DNA from: Dactylorhiza incarnata
Taxonomy: Eukaryota; Streptophyta; Magnoliopsida; Asparagales; Orchidaceae
DNA length: 64,000 bases
Assembly (NCBI GenBank): GCA_033032865.1
Contig: JAWHQI010000068.1
Location: 3,286,001 to 3,350,000 of the forward strand
Direction: 5' to 3'
Shown here one piece after another: positions 1 through 11,093 of this stretch (positions are counted from its first letter, which is position 1; every line of letters begins with the position of its first letter). Under the pieces are notes generated by a model that made no database searches, was not told where the DNA came from, and saw only the letters and a list, made by a program, of their open reading frames with translations. A program made the position numbers and the translations under genes.

Positions 1-620
1 TAAGATAAAGATTTGAGCAAACAAATTTGCAATTAGTGAAAAGATCATAATTTTATTTATCATGAAATTCGCATATAATAAAAATGATCTTAACAATGCT
101 TAAGATCAAGGCACAATTATGATATAAAAAAAATACAATAATTTTTGGTTTACCAATCTTTCTCCCAAGGATCGGAAGGCTATCACTTGTCTCTCCCAAG
201 ACCAAGCCCAAGCCTATCCTCTAGATCTTCCCAAGATCTAGACGTAGCACACAAGGCCACGATTTCCCACCAAGCCACACAAGGACTTCGACGCTCCGCA
301 CAAGGAAGCGATTTTCCCCTAAGCCGCACAAGGACTTAGACGCCGCACACAAGACGACGATTTCTCTACCAATATAAAATGAAATGTGTGTAAATGAAAA
401 TACAATATGAAAAGGACAACTCCCTAGAAATTCAGATCTCTGAATGGATTGTTGAAGCCTCGAGATGATCGTTGATGTAGAAGCGCGCCCGATCTCGTCT
501 TCAATCTTCAATCCTTCTTTGCACAAATGGGAGTTGAAGAGGTTCTGGAGCTCTCTGGTTCGTATGCACTCAGGAAGGGACTTGTAATTCTCAAAGCTTG
601 GAATGCACGAACACAAGAAG

Positions 621-630
621 TCATTTTATA
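621..630 (-). promoter_or_regulatory. LTR TATA box
   Basis: The minus strand reads TATAAAATGA. The same site recurs in the other two LTRs of this family at 4098-4107 and 13883-13892. The palindrome array lies immediately upstream in the sense direction, which marks this as the U3 promoter. Confidence 0.6.
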
Positions 631-639
631 GAAAATCGC

Positions 640-957
640 TGTCTCCTGGGCGACATCGACTGTCGAAATTTTCCGACAGCGCTAAACTGCCGCTGGAGTG
701 CCGTCATGCGGGCAGTTGCTGTAACCACCGAGCTGTCGCCTGGGCGACATCGATGTCGGATTTCCGACAGCGCTAAATTGCCGGTCGTGGGTGGTGTCGT
801 GGACAGTTGTTGTAACCTCCGAGCTGTCGTCTGGGCGACATCGCTGTCGGATTTCCGACAGCTCAAAACTGCCTTTCGTCGTGCTGTCGTGGAGGGAAGT
901 AGTTGTAATTTCTCTGCTGTCGCCTGGGCGACATCAGCTGTCGGAATTTTCCGACAG
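640..957. repeat. U3 array of paired palindromes
   Basis: Four spaced pairs of short inverted repeats occur here. One type is built on GTCGCCTGGGCGAC, the other on TGTCGGA(A)TTTTCCGACA (for example 917-933 and 938-957). Several copies carry point changes. The same array is at about 4113-4434 and 13898-14219 in the sister LTRs. Related perfect copies occur outside the LTRs at 5906-5946, 6498-6538, 7736-7775 and 11391-11410. Confidence 0.85.
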
Positions 958-1104
958 TGAAATTTCCCACATTCAAATTTAGCTCCAGCAGAAATGTGAA
1001 CATCTCATACCTGTTATATGCACACCATTAATAAAAATAGAATCAAATACAAACGGGACTTTGTTATTATCAAACCGGAGGAGTGAGAAATGCATGCTCC
1101 AACA

Positions 1105-3049
1105 CATGGGTCCTGAGACACGGAGATCAGTGTTATCTCGGGATGTGGTGTTCGATGAGGTGACTTCATACAAGGGGAGTTCTAGAGTTGAACTACCAGA
1201 GAGCAGGGTTGATGAAAAAAGGAAGGTTGCGGGAAGTCTTCAAGTGGAGTTGCTTGTTTCACTAGGAGCTCCAACTGTGTTAAGCTCTGAGATGGAGGCT
1301 TTAGGTTCTGGAAGCAGGGGGAGCGATGCTCCAAGTTCATCTGGAAGAGGAGCTAACATAGAAGAAACAGCTGAGGAGGTGGTTAGTCAGGAGCAACATC
1401 TTAGGAGGTCGAAGAGGACTATCAAGCCACCTGATCGATACACAGGAGGAAACATGGTGAGCTTCGTCTCATGTTTCTTTGCTGGTCCCTTGGATGAAAG
1501 GGAACCGTCGAGCTTTGAGAAGGCCAAAGGCGTGAAGCAGTGGGACATTGCTATGCAAGAGGAGATGGATGCTCTCAAGAAGAATGAGACTTGGTCTCTA
1601 GTGCCCAGGCCCAAGGGCATTACCCCTGTGACATGCAATTGGGTTTATAAGATCAAGAAGAAAGCTGACGGCACGATCGAGCGATACAAGGCTCGCCTTG
1701 TGGCTCACGGGTTCTCACAGCAGTATGGAGAAGATTATGATGAGACGTTCAGTCCAGTGGCAAAGATGACCTCGGTTCGATTTGTTATTGCTTTGGCGAC
1801 ATCTAGTGGATGGGAGATTTGGCAGCCCGATGTGAAGAATGCTTTCTTATACGGAGAGATTGACAAGGATATCTTCATGATCCAGCCGTCGGGCTTCATC
1901 TTGGAGGATTGTCCGGACTACGTCTGCAAACTGAAGAAGGCCCTATATGGGTTGAAGCAAGCGCCTCGGGCGTGGTATGGGAAGATCGCGGAGTATCTTC
2001 TATTCTACGAGTTCTTTGCTTCAGACTCTGATTCTAGCTTGTTTGTCAAGAAAGAGGGGGCACTTTGGGTTATTGTTCTGCTGTATGTGGATGACATGAT
2101 TGTCACCGGGAACTCAAAGGAGGCAGTAGCGAGGCTGAGAGCTGAACTTGCTATCAGGTTTGAGATGAAGGATCTGGGGGAGCTCCACCATTTCTTTGGA
2201 CTCGAGGTTCAGAGGCGGGAGAGCGGAGTGCTCGTTTCTCAGGCTGGATATGCGGAGCGGATCGTTCAACGATTCGGCATGGAGGAAGGGAAGAGCAGCT
2301 CTATACCTCTGGATCAGAATCATAAACTTCGAAAGGATGATGGAAGAGTTCTATCTGATCCGTTGGTGTTCCGAGCTCTGGTTGGGAGCTTGATTTACTT
2401 GACCATCACGAGGCCAGATATTGCTTATGCAGTTGGCAAAGTGAGTCGGTAAATGGCGGAGCCACGGAAGCAACATTTTTTAGCGGCGAAAGGAATCTTG
2501 AAGTATGTGAAGTCAAACTCTGATTTGGGTCTCCTATATAGGGGAGGGTCAAGCTTGGAGTTGCATGGATACATGGATGCTGACTACGGGGGAGACGTGG
2601 ATGATCGGAGATCAACGTCTGGTTTTGTCTTTATGACGGGCCCCACAGCTATCTCTTGGTGCAGCAAAAAGCAGGACTCGGTGTCCGTATCTACCACAGA
2701 AGTGGAACACAAGGCTTCGACCTTGGAAGCTCAGGAAGCCGTTTGGCTCAGGAGGTTGGTGAAGGACGTTCATGAGGAGGTTCGAGGTCCCACTATGCTA
2801 CGCGGGGACAAGGAGAGTGCTCTCAAGCTGGTTAATAATCCAGTTTGTTACGCGAGGACCAAGCATATTGAGATTGAGCACCATTTCATTCGTGAAAAGG
2901 TGTTGGGAGGATCTCTTATGGTTGAGCATGTTCAGAGTGCGGACAATGTCACAGACTTCTTCACAAAGCCGCTGGCGAAGGGATCGTTTACTCGGTTGCG
3001 AAGTTTTCTCGGGCTAGTTTCCACTTCCCACTTCAAGGGGGAGTGTTAA
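1105..3049 (+). pseudogene. C1 copia pol fragment (RT-RNase H)
   Basis: This is the 3' part of a Ty1/copia polyprotein. It starts where the LTR at 1-1104 cuts in. The linker after integrase is visible (RRSKRTIKPPDRY), then reverse transcriptase with KARLVAHGF, the catalytic YVDD at about 2083-2094, LGELHHFFGLEV, and the RNase H segment with DADYGGD and IFTKPL-like FFTKPLAKG. One in-frame TAA at 2450-2452 (TAT in the relative at 39290) splits it, and the usual TEAEY reads TEVEH. The stop codon overlaps the first bases of the LTR at 3044. It is the closest relative of the pol in C3 (38450-39890). The 5' half of the element is outside the window. Confidence 0.92.
3035..3043 (+). other. C1 polypurine tract
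   Basis: AAGGGGGAG directly precedes the TGTTAAAATT start of the LTR. It would prime plus-strand DNA synthesis. The identical tract precedes the C3 3' LTR at 39876-39884. Confidence 0.85.
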
Positions 3050-3314
3050 AATTGTTGAAGTGGAGTGGAAGGTGGCCGACGGTCAGAATTGTGGAGACCG
3101 CAGAGACCGCGCGGTCTGCGTTGGTGCTCTGCCGGTCTATTTTGCCGGTCTGGTTCTGGCGGTCTGCTAGTTGACCGGGTTGTTCCTGGTTGTTGCGGTC
3201 TCGTACCGGGTTGTTCTGCTTGGTCTGTCTATCTTCTTTGTAGAAGACCGGGCGGTCTGTTCTAGTGTAACCGCTGTGACCGGGCGGCTTATGCAAGGCG
3301 ATCTGGCGACTTGT
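3044..3314 (+). mobile_element. C1 3' LTR, first part
   Basis: This LTR starts TGTTAAAATT and is interrupted at 3315 by element C2. It resumes at 14372 and ends AATTTTAACA at 15277, a perfect terminal inverted match. This part is full of GCGGTCT and AGACCGC words in both orientations (3090-3290). Confidence 0.9.
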
Positions 3315-4581
3315 TGTTGGATCATGTGACGCCCTTAGAGGGGGGGGGGGGGTGAATAAGGGTGCGTTTAAAAATATAATATTTACTTAATAATTTTTAG
3401 ACAAATTTACTTTAATAAAAAGTTACTTATAAATAATTTTAATCCAATGCAATATTTGTTTTAAACCAAACACAAATTTCTAAGATAAAGATTTAAGCAA
3501 ACAAATTTGCAATTAGTGAAAAGAGCATAATTTTATTTATCATGAAATTTGCATACAATAAAAATGATCTTAACAATGCTTAAGATCAAGGCACAATTAT
3601 GATAAAAAAAATACAATAATTTTTGGTTTACCAATCCTTCTCCCAAGGATCGGAAGGCTATCACTTGTCTCTCCCAAGACCAAGCCCAAGCCTATCCTCT
3701 AGATCTTCCCAAGATCTAGACGTAGCACACAAGTCCATGATTTCCCACCAAGCCACACAAGGACTTGGACGCTCCGCACAAGGAAGCGATTTCCCCTAAG
3801 CCGCGCAAGGACTTAGACGCCGCACACAAGACGACGATTTCTCTACCAATATAAAATGAAATGTGTGTAAATGAAAATACAATATGAAAAGGACAACTCC
3901 CTAGAAATTCAGATCTCTGAATGGATTGTTGAAGCCTCAAGATGATCGTTGATGTAGAAGCGCGCCCGATCTCGTCTTCAATCTTCAATCCTTCTTTGCA
4001 CAAATGGGAGTTGAAGAGGTTCTGGAGCTCTCTGGTTTGTATGCACTCAGGAAGGGACTTGGAATTCTCAAAGCTTGGAATGCACGAACACAAGGAGTCA
4101 TTTTATAGAAAATCACTGTCGCCTGGGTGACATCGACTGTCGGAATTTTCCGACAGTGCTAAACTGCCGCTGGAGTGCCGTCGTGCGGGCAGTTGCTGTA
4201 ACCGTCGAGCTATCGCCTGGGCGACATCGATGTCGGATTTCCGACAGCGCAAAACTGCCGGTCGTGGGTGGTGTCGTGGGCAGTTGTTGTAACCTCCGAG
4301 CTGTCGCCTGGGCGACATCGCTGTCAGATTTCCGACAGCTCAAAACTGCCTTTCGTCGTGCTGCCGTGGAGGGAAGTAGTTGTAACTTCTCTGCTGTCGC
4401 CTGGGCGACATCAGCTGTCGGAATTTTCCGACAGTGAAATTTCCCACATTCAAATTTAGCTCCAGCAGAAATGTGAACATCTCATACCTGTTATCTGCAC
4501 ACCATTAATAAAAATAGAATCAAATACAAACGGGACTTTGTTATTATCAAACCGGAGGAGTGCGAAACGCATGCTCCAACA
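3315..4581 (-). mobile_element. C2 3' LTR
   Basis: This LTR is 1267 bp and its ends are TGTTGGATC and CTCCAACA on the plus strand, giving matched termini. It contains the G homopolymer at about 3341-3352, the TATA box at 4098-4107 and the palindrome array at about 4113-4434. It is very similar to 13115-14366, which lacks about 16 bases around 13424. Confidence 0.95.
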
Positions 4582-4594
4582 ATCACCCCCTTTT
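4582..4594 (-). other. C2 polypurine tract
   Basis: The minus strand reads AAAAGGGGGTGAT immediately before the 3' LTR, the expected plus-strand primer position. Further purine-rich copies of the form TTTAGGGGGAGC follow at 4721-4763, with a fourth variant at about 4838-4847. Confidence 0.85.
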
Positions 4595-5905
4595 GATAAT
4601 AACAAATCCGTATAAAAAGAAATTATGTTTATTTAGATTGTTGATTTTAACATTTGGTGTGTGCACAAAAATAACATGATATATTTCTCTTAAAATAAAT
4701 AATCGCCCTTTAGATGAAAGCTCCCCCTAAATGAATGCTCCCCCTAAATATATGCTCCCCCTAAATATATGATATATTGTGTAGGTGGAATACTTAGGTG
4801 TAATAGATTTGTGATTTTTCTTTTTATATTTTTAATTCTCCCCCTTTTGGTATTAGCAAAAGTTAATATTAGATAAAAGAGTAGTTCATAAGGGAAAAGA
4901 TATAGGATATAGAAATGAAGAGTAAGCGGAAGCACTTTGTTGGAAATGATTGAAGTCCATGAAATAATAGGAATATGCCATAGTATGAATAAACTCATGA
5001 AGTGACGGTATAGCCATATGAAGTAATGAAAGAAAATAACTTAAACATGAGTAAGGTCATTTGAAAGTATCATAGAAAGACACAATAGTGTATAGAATTA
5101 TGGAATATTTCCGGTCCAATTCTCATGAGATGAATGTTTATATAACATAATGATATGTACATGTGATACTTAGATCTAACATATGAAGTTATTTAATTGA
5201 CATGATCATTAAAATGTAGAACATAATATAAGCATATAAAGTTAACTTTGACTTTGAAGATATAGCACAAGATGAATAGAAAACCATTTTTCTTCTGCAC
5301 AAGACACTTTACAATTCTTTCCAAGGTGCTTAACCTCACAATGCTCATTAAGACTTATCAGGAGGGTAAGTAGTGCTTGGTGGAGTATCCTTGTCTTTAT
5401 TTTAAACTTTTTTGATCACAGATGTTGTGATATCTTAATTTTGAGATATTGATATTTTATTTTTTGTAATTGACCAAGGATCTCCGTATTCACTTGAATC
5501 GCAAAAGATGGTGTATATTTTGTTGTGCTAACAAATCAAGGTTGAAAGTTGTATTTATGAAGTGTTATTTTATTATGTTAAAGCAAATATGATCCATGTA
5601 TATATTAAATAAAAGGACATACGTATTGATCAAAAGATGTGAACGTGATAGTTCATTATGATAGATAAACAATTTCTCATACTTAGAGGCATGCAAAAAC
5701 AATTTCCAATGGTCTAAACAACTAAGTAGGAGTGTCAATACGATGATAGCTTGGAAATGAAATCATATAATCATGTAAGAGTCATTTTTTAAAAATAAAA
5801 AGCACATGGTTTGTCATCAAGTCATGAGGTGAAGCATTAATAAGGACATAGAACTATTGTAAATCATCAAAGGGACCCAAAATTGAAGTTTTATCAAAAT
5901 GGGAG
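4595..5905 (-). other. C2 3' untranslated region
   Basis: This is AT-rich and non-coding on both strands. It holds the repeated polypurine-like blocks near 4720-4847 and one hairpin (5321-5380). A block at 5671-5690 containing GCATGCCTCTAAGTATGAG on the minus strand recurs in C4 at about 49288. No gene was seen here. Confidence 0.7.
5321..5380 (-). ncRNA. Conserved 3'-UTR hairpin (motif A)
   Basis: On the minus strand, an outer stem CCAAG/CTTGG encloses an inner stem CTTACCCTC/GAGGTTAAG with one mismatch. The loop region contains CTGATAAGTCTTAATGAGCA. Two homologous copies in C4 (49579-49639 and 49758-49818) keep the loop and both stems although the inner stem sequence differs. This suggests a selected RNA structure in the sense transcript; its role is unknown. 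Confidence 0.6.
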
Positions 5906-5962
5906 CTGTCGGAAATTTCCGACAGTCACTGTCGCCTGGGCGACAGCCAAAATTATAAATAG
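5906..5962 (+). promoter_or_regulatory. Antisense promoter of accessory gene
   Basis: A perfect 20-bp palindrome CTGTCGGAAATTTCCGACAG (5906-5925) is followed by CTGTCGCCTGGGCGACAG (5929-5946) and then TATAAATAG (5954-5962). Both palindrome types also occur upstream of the TATA box in the LTR. The TATA box faces the ORF at 6593. Transcription would be expected to start near 5985-5995, as an inference from usual plant spacing. Confidence 0.6.
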
Positions 5963-6592
5963 GGCTTTGGACCGAGTCAAAACCTATTGTGCATCATTTC
6001 CTGGAATTAAAAAACGAGAGGAAGCTGTCGGAGTTCGGCGACATCCTAGATCTAAGGTATGGTTTTTGATTTTTAAGTGTTTTGACTTAAAATTTTTTAG
6101 GGATTTTTTATTTTAGAAAGGGGAGATGATAAATGATGTATGTTTTTTTTAGTTTTCCTTTGATGAATGGTGTAGATCTTGGAAGTTTTGTGTTTTAAAA
6201 ATGTAGATCTAGTGTAAATCAAGGGGATCTTGTTGGATCTTGGTGAAAAATTTTTGTTTTTTTTATTTTGTGATTTTTGTGGTTGAAGTGTTGCATTTAT
6301 ACATAGTATAATTTTTTTTAAAAATGCAAGATTTGTTTGAGGAAGAAAGTTGAAGATGATGAATAGTAAGGATATGGAGAAGATGTAGATTTGAGAAAAA
6401 AAAATATTTTTTTAAAGACTTGATGTTGAAATAAAACATCATTTTGAGTAGATCTGGAAGTTTATGTAAAAAATTTCAAGAGAAGTTTACTGAAGTACTG
6501 TCGGAAATTTCCGACAGTCACTGTCGCCTGGGCGACAGTGTTCCAGTGCACAACACATTTTTTAATCCATGTTTTTATATGTTATTTGAAGA
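5963..6592 (+). other. Leader of accessory gene, possible intron
   Basis: This T-rich stretch has no long ORF linked to the next gene. TCTAAG|GTATGG near 6055 looks like a plant splice donor, and several T-rich AG sites follow (near 6100 and 6115). A leader intron is therefore plausible but not provable here. A second palindrome pair lies at 6498-6538. Confidence 0.35.
6498..6538. promoter_or_regulatory. Palindrome pair in leader
   Basis: CTGTCGGAAATTTCCGACAG (6498-6517), then TCA, then CTGTCGCCTGGGCGACAG (6521-6538). The order, 3-bp spacer and sequence are identical to the pair at 5906-5946. It ends 54 bp before the ATG, so it could act in DNA or as RNA hairpins in the leader. Confidence 0.8.
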
Positions 6593-7708
6593 ATGGCTTC
6601 CAGTTCTAAAGCGCGAAGAAGTACTTCTGAAGATGCGCATAGTTCGTATCAAGTGTATCCTGGGGTGGAGAAAGCCATAGTAGGAGTAGCAAAATATGTG
6701 GAATTTGATTCGCCGAAGCACGATCATATCTATGATCGGCTTGCGAATGCAGGTATACTCTCAATAATCACCCAAGATTCGTTCTCTTCCTTTTTGATTC
6801 GAGAGTTCTATAATCATTTGGAAGATCCAAATTACACTGAATTGGATGGGGGAGTTAGATCAAGAATCCAAGGTCAACATGTGGAAATAACACATGTTGA
6901 TCTAAGAGAGGAATTCAGACTAGTGATGAGTGAAAATATGCCGGATATAGTGGAGAGTTATAGAAAAGATAGGGATTGGACCCTTGTAAACATGAGTTTA
7001 CATGGGAATCAAAAGAAGACTCTAACCACTAAAGTTACGTCACTCACTCCGGATGCTTTCTTAGTTCAAGATATATTAAGGAATTCAGTCATGTTGAAGA
7101 GTGGAGATACAAGAAGTATTACGGCTCAGTTGACACTCATTACTTACTACATTATGGAGGATGAGCTTTTTGATGTGGCGGACTTCATACTCTCCCAGAT
7201 TCGGTATGCGTATAGATTAAAGCATCCAAAATGGGTGAATGTTCATACGCTGCCAATGGGGGCGATAATTCAGCGTATACTCTATAAGAAGTACGGATGG
7301 ATAGCGCAAGGTTCTTATTTGGATGATTGTTATCCGGAGATATATTATACGGGTTCGATGAAAGTGAAGAAGCCGCAGAAAAAGGCCCATCCGGGAATTG
7401 AGATTCGAGAGCCGCCAATGCCTAGAGCAGGATCACTACGAGAGTCCATTGATGATTTACGTGATTCACTAGAGGATCACAAGAAGGAAGTGAAGAAGGA
7501 CCGTAGTTGAATGCAGAAGTTTATGAAGTTTCTCGTCAAAGGTCTGAAGTTAAAGCCAACTCCTGAGGAAGAGGCCGAATGGCAAGTTCCGGACGAAGAA
7601 CCGCCACGCCAATCGGTGAGGCGGACTCGACGTGGTAAAGCCGTGAGACGAGGACCTCCAGAAGACTGTCCAGAGAGCAGCGGGGCTAGTTTTGAAGATT
7701 CTGAGTAG
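6593..7708 (+). CDS. Antisense accessory ORF of C2
   Basis: An ATG at 6593 in good context (GAAGAATGGC) opens 305 codons to a TGA at 7508-7510. The frame continues for 65 more codons to 7708, so the ancestral protein was probably about 371 residues. The protein starts with a Ser/Arg-rich tail. Around residues 55-110 it has LIREFYNHL, then an IQGQHVEITHVDLREEF segment. A helical middle follows (LVQDILRNSVM, AQLTLITYYIM), then LPMGAIIQRILYKKYG near residues 220-235. The C-terminus is acidic and then very basic (RRTRRGKAVRRG). The order of motifs recalls the putative plant transposon protein family found in retrotransposon accessory ORFs; that is recognition by eye. It runs convergently with pol, which ends at 8001. 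Function is unknown. Confidence 0.75.
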
Positions 7709-7735
7709 TTTCATCAGGCTGCTGCTGCTGGTTGA

Positions 7736-7775
7736 TCTCGGAAATTTCCGACATCCACTGTCGCCTGGGCGACAG
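7736..7775. promoter_or_regulatory. Palindrome pair after accessory gene
   Basis: A decayed form of the first palindrome (TCTCGGAAATTTCCGACAT) is followed by the intact CTGTCGCCTGGGCGACAG at 7758-7775. It lies in the 293-bp gap between the convergent accessory gene and pol. Confidence 0.75.
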
Positions 7776-8000
7776 TGAACTTCTTCAGATTTCTATTTCT
7801 GTTTAATGAACTTGATCCTTATGTTGTTTTCTACTGTTTTTATTGGAACAATATTGATGTAATATTAATGATGTTTGAATTATTGTTAAGTCTTTTGAAA
7901 TTCTATGGTTTGATTTTAAAATTTAGGCTTTTTCTTTTTAAATTGTTTAGGTTTTGTGATAATTTTTTTAAAATTTTATCGGCTTTAAATAGTGATATAT

Positions 8001-8722
8001 TCATTGTGAAATGTCTAGAATTCCCAATTCTAGCCTAAGCATAAAAAAACGGGAATCCGATAACGGTTTAGTGAATATATCCGCTAGTTGATTATCCGTG
8101 CCTATAAATGAAATTTTTATGTGGTTATTTTAATATGATCTCTAATAAAATGATGTCTCACATCAATATGCTTAGACCTTGAATGATGGACCGGGTTGTA
8201 TGTTAAATCAATTGCACTTTTATTATCACACCATAATTCAATAGTTTGTTGTTTAATATTAAAGTCTTCTAAAGTTTGTTTCATCCAAAGAGCTTGTGCA
8301 CAACAACTACCAAGTGCGATGTATTCGGCCTCGGTGGTTGAGAAGGCAACAGAATTCTGTTTCCTACTCGACCATGAAATGAGTGAAGGGCCTAAAAAGT
8401 GACAAGTGCCACTAGTGCTTTTCCTATCTAGTGAACAACCGGCATAATCAGAATCAGAGTAGCCAAAAAGAGTAAAATCATCGCTATGAGGATACCATAA
8501 ACCAAGTTTAGATGTGCCAATTAAATATCTAAAAATTCTTTTTACCACTTTTAAATGTGATTCTTTGGGATCGGCTTGAAATCTAGCACATAAACAAACT
8601 GAAAACATAATATCCGGTCTAGAAGTAGTTAAATATAAAAGTGAACCTATCATGCCTCTATATAAAGTTTGATCTATTGATATTCCATTTTCATCTTTTC
8701 CTAATTTAAAAGATACACTCAT
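8001..8722 (-). pseudogene. C2 pol: RT C-terminus and RNase H
   Basis: The minus strand encodes YRGMIGSLLYLTTSRPDI, then RNase H with YSDSDYAGC, STTEAEYIA and WCDNKSAIDL, the expected Asp/Glu residues, and HSRSKHIDVRHHFIRDH. A frameshift at about 8117 moves the end to another frame (DNQLADIFTKPLSDSRFF), which finishes at a TGA at 8001-8003. It overlaps the previous frame by four bases at 8719-8722, another frameshift. Confidence 0.9.
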
Positions 8723-9039
8723 AGGAGTATTTGCTTGTTTGAGATTTTCAAATCCAAATCGTTTTGAATATATTTTGATTGGTTAATAAAAACTCCATCA
8801 TGTTTTTGAACAATTTGAAATCCTAAGAAATATTTTAATTCTCCTACCATACTCATCTCAAATTCACTTTCCATCATTTTTACAACATAATTACACAACT
8901 CTTCATTAGTGGCTCCAAAAATAATATCATCAACATAAATTTGTACAACAATTAAATCATCATTTACTTGCTTAATGAAGAGTGTACAATCAACGCCACC
9001 CATTTTAAAACCATTTTTAATAAATATATAGTCAATCAA
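8719..9039 (-). pseudogene. C2 pol: RT palm segment
   Basis: This frame carries the reverse transcriptase catalytic motif IYVDDIIFGAT and GELKYFLGFQIVQ. It should join the preceding AWYD segment and the following MSVSFKLGKD segment in a continuous protein. Single frameshifts at about 9036 and between about 8720 and 8790 separate them. Confidence 0.9.
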
Positions 9040-11093
9040 TCATACCATGCTCGTTGTGCTTGTTTTAAACCATACAAAGCTTTTAGCAATCTATATACGC
9101 GATTAGGAAATTTTTCAATTATAAATCCTAGGGGTTGTTCAACATAAACTTCTTCTTTAATCAACCCGTTAAAAAATGCAGTTTTAATATCCATTTGCAA
9201 TAATTTAAACCTTTTATGACTAGCAAATGCAACAAAAATTCTAACTGCTTCCAATCGTGCTACGGGTGCAAATGTTTCATCAAAATCTATCCCTTTAATT
9301 TGATTATATCCTTTCGCTACAAGCCTAGCTTTATTTCTAGTGACCCTAGAGTCACTATCTAATTTGTTTTTGAAAATCCATTTGACTCCTACTACAGGAT
9401 GATCACTAGGTCTATCTACAAGAATCCAAACTTTATTTCTTTCAAATTGGTTAAGTTCTTCATTCATAGCTAGAAACCAAGATTCATCATTTAAAGCGGT
9501 GGCAACATCTTTTGGTTCTATATTTAAGACAAAACATAAATTTGAAAAACTTTCATGTAAACTAGAACGTGTACGTACCCCATGTAATGGTTCTCCAATA
9601 ACAAGTTCTTGCGGATGATCTTTTGAGAACCTTAGCTCGGTTGGAGGTACATATTCTTGTTCTTCTTCTTCTTCACCATCTTTTTCATCTTCTTTCTCTA
9701 CTTTTTCTTCATCATTATCATCATCATTTTTCTTCAGATTTTGTTCCACATCTTCTTCATTTTTCTCATTACCTGCAACTTTAGTATTTTCTACACAATA
9801 AATGTTTTCATCAAATTTTACATGAATAGATTCTTCAACCACTTTAGTACGTTTATTATAAACTCTATAGGCCTTGCTAGTTGAAGAATAACCAATGAAA
9901 ATTCCTTCATCACATTTTTCATCAAATTTGCCTAAGTTATCTTTTGTATTCAAAATAAAGCATTTACAACCAAAAACTTTAAAGTAAGATACATTTGGTT
10001 TTCTTTGAAAATAAATTTCATAAGGAGTTAATTGTAATGTAGGACGAATCATGACACGATTAATAATATAGCATGCAGTACTGATCGCTTCGGCCCAAAA
10101 ATATTTTGGCAATTTAAATTCACAAAGCATAATACGTCCTAATTCTTGAAGTGTTCTATTTTTCCTCTCCACTATACCATTTTGTTGTGGTGTGCGAGGA
10201 GCAGAAAATTCGTGTTTTATCCCAAATTCATTACAATGTGAAATAAATTTTTCATTATCAAATTCTCCTCCATGATCTGATCTAATGCATTTTACTTTTA
10301 AATCAAGTTCATTTTGAATACATGAAATTAGTTTTACAAATTCATCAAAAGCATTAGATTTTGAATTTAAAAACAATGTCCAACAAAATCTAGAATAATC
10401 ATCAATAATAACAAACGTATATTTTCTACCTCCTAGACTTTGTGTAAAAATTGGACCAAACAAGTCCATATGTAATAAATGTAAAGGTCTAGTAGTAGAA
10501 ATAATATTTTTGCTTTTAAAAGATGATTTTGTACACTTTCCCTTTTGGCATGGTGAACATAATGAAGAAAGCTTTCCATTCAAATTTGGCAAACCTTTTA
10601 TAATTTTATTTTTAGAAAGCTTTACTATGCGCTTGGCACTAGAATGTCCTAGTCTCCTATGCCATAATTCAAGTTCATCATTCTTTGAAATAAAACATTT
10701 AAGTGTAGAATGAGATAAATCATGAAAAGTGATTGTATAGACATTGTTTATTCTTGGTGCAGTAAGTACGATTTCGTTTGTTTTAGAATCAATAATTTTG
10801 CAAAGGTTTGAGCTAGAGTCAAATAGAACATTTAGATTTTTATCACATAGTTGACTAATAGAAATTAAATTATGTTTCAAACCTTTAACATATAAAACAT
10901 TTGAAATTTTAAATTCTTTGTTACCTACTACTCCAATGCCTTTGACTTTACCCTTGCCATTATCTCCAAATGTCACTGTTCCACCTTTCTTCATCTCCAG
11001 GCTAAGGAACTTTGATTTATCGCCCATCGTGTGTTTTGAACATCCAGAGTCCAAATACCACACGTCTTCCTTCTTCCTAGCCTGCACGCACAC
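9036..11093 (-). pseudogene. C2 pol: protease-integrase-RT
   Basis: About 685 codons are open. Domains in order: aspartic protease with [12 protein letters not shown] (near residue 15), pre-integrase zinc region (LWHRRLGH...CSPCQKGK), integrase core with the D-D-E set in [15 protein letters not shown] and [11 protein letters not shown], an acidic Glu/Asp-rich linker near residues 440-490, and the start of RT ([33 protein letters not shown]). The frame breaks at AWYD near 9036. It is preceded in frame by a TAG at 11094-11096 after gag, the layout described for SIRE, where gag and pol are divided by one stop; whether that stop is ancestral or a mutation cannot be told. Confidence 0.93.

Larger units (their letters stand above)
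1..1104 (-). mobile_element. C2-family copia LTR, partial
   Basis: This stretch matches the two LTRs at 3315-4581 and 13115-14366 along its whole length. It ends with the same terminus (GCATGCTCCAACA on the plus strand, so TGTTGGAGC begins the LTR on the minus strand). About 166 bases of its other end lie before the window. What follows at 1105 is copia coding sequence and not a polypurine tract, so this is either a solo LTR or the 5' LTR of a minus-strand element that extends leftwards. It interrupts element C1. The U3 array of palindromes is at 640-957 and the TATA box at 621-630. Confidence 0.9.

Noticed and set aside
598..960. 120-codon plus-strand ORF present in all three C2-family LTRs
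   Set aside because: It runs antisense through the palindrome array; its conservation is explained by LTR copying, and there is no promoter or protein-like composition.
9657..9884. Phe-rich plus-strand ORF
   Set aside because: It is the shadow of the acidic Glu/Asp linker in the C2 pol on the minus strand.
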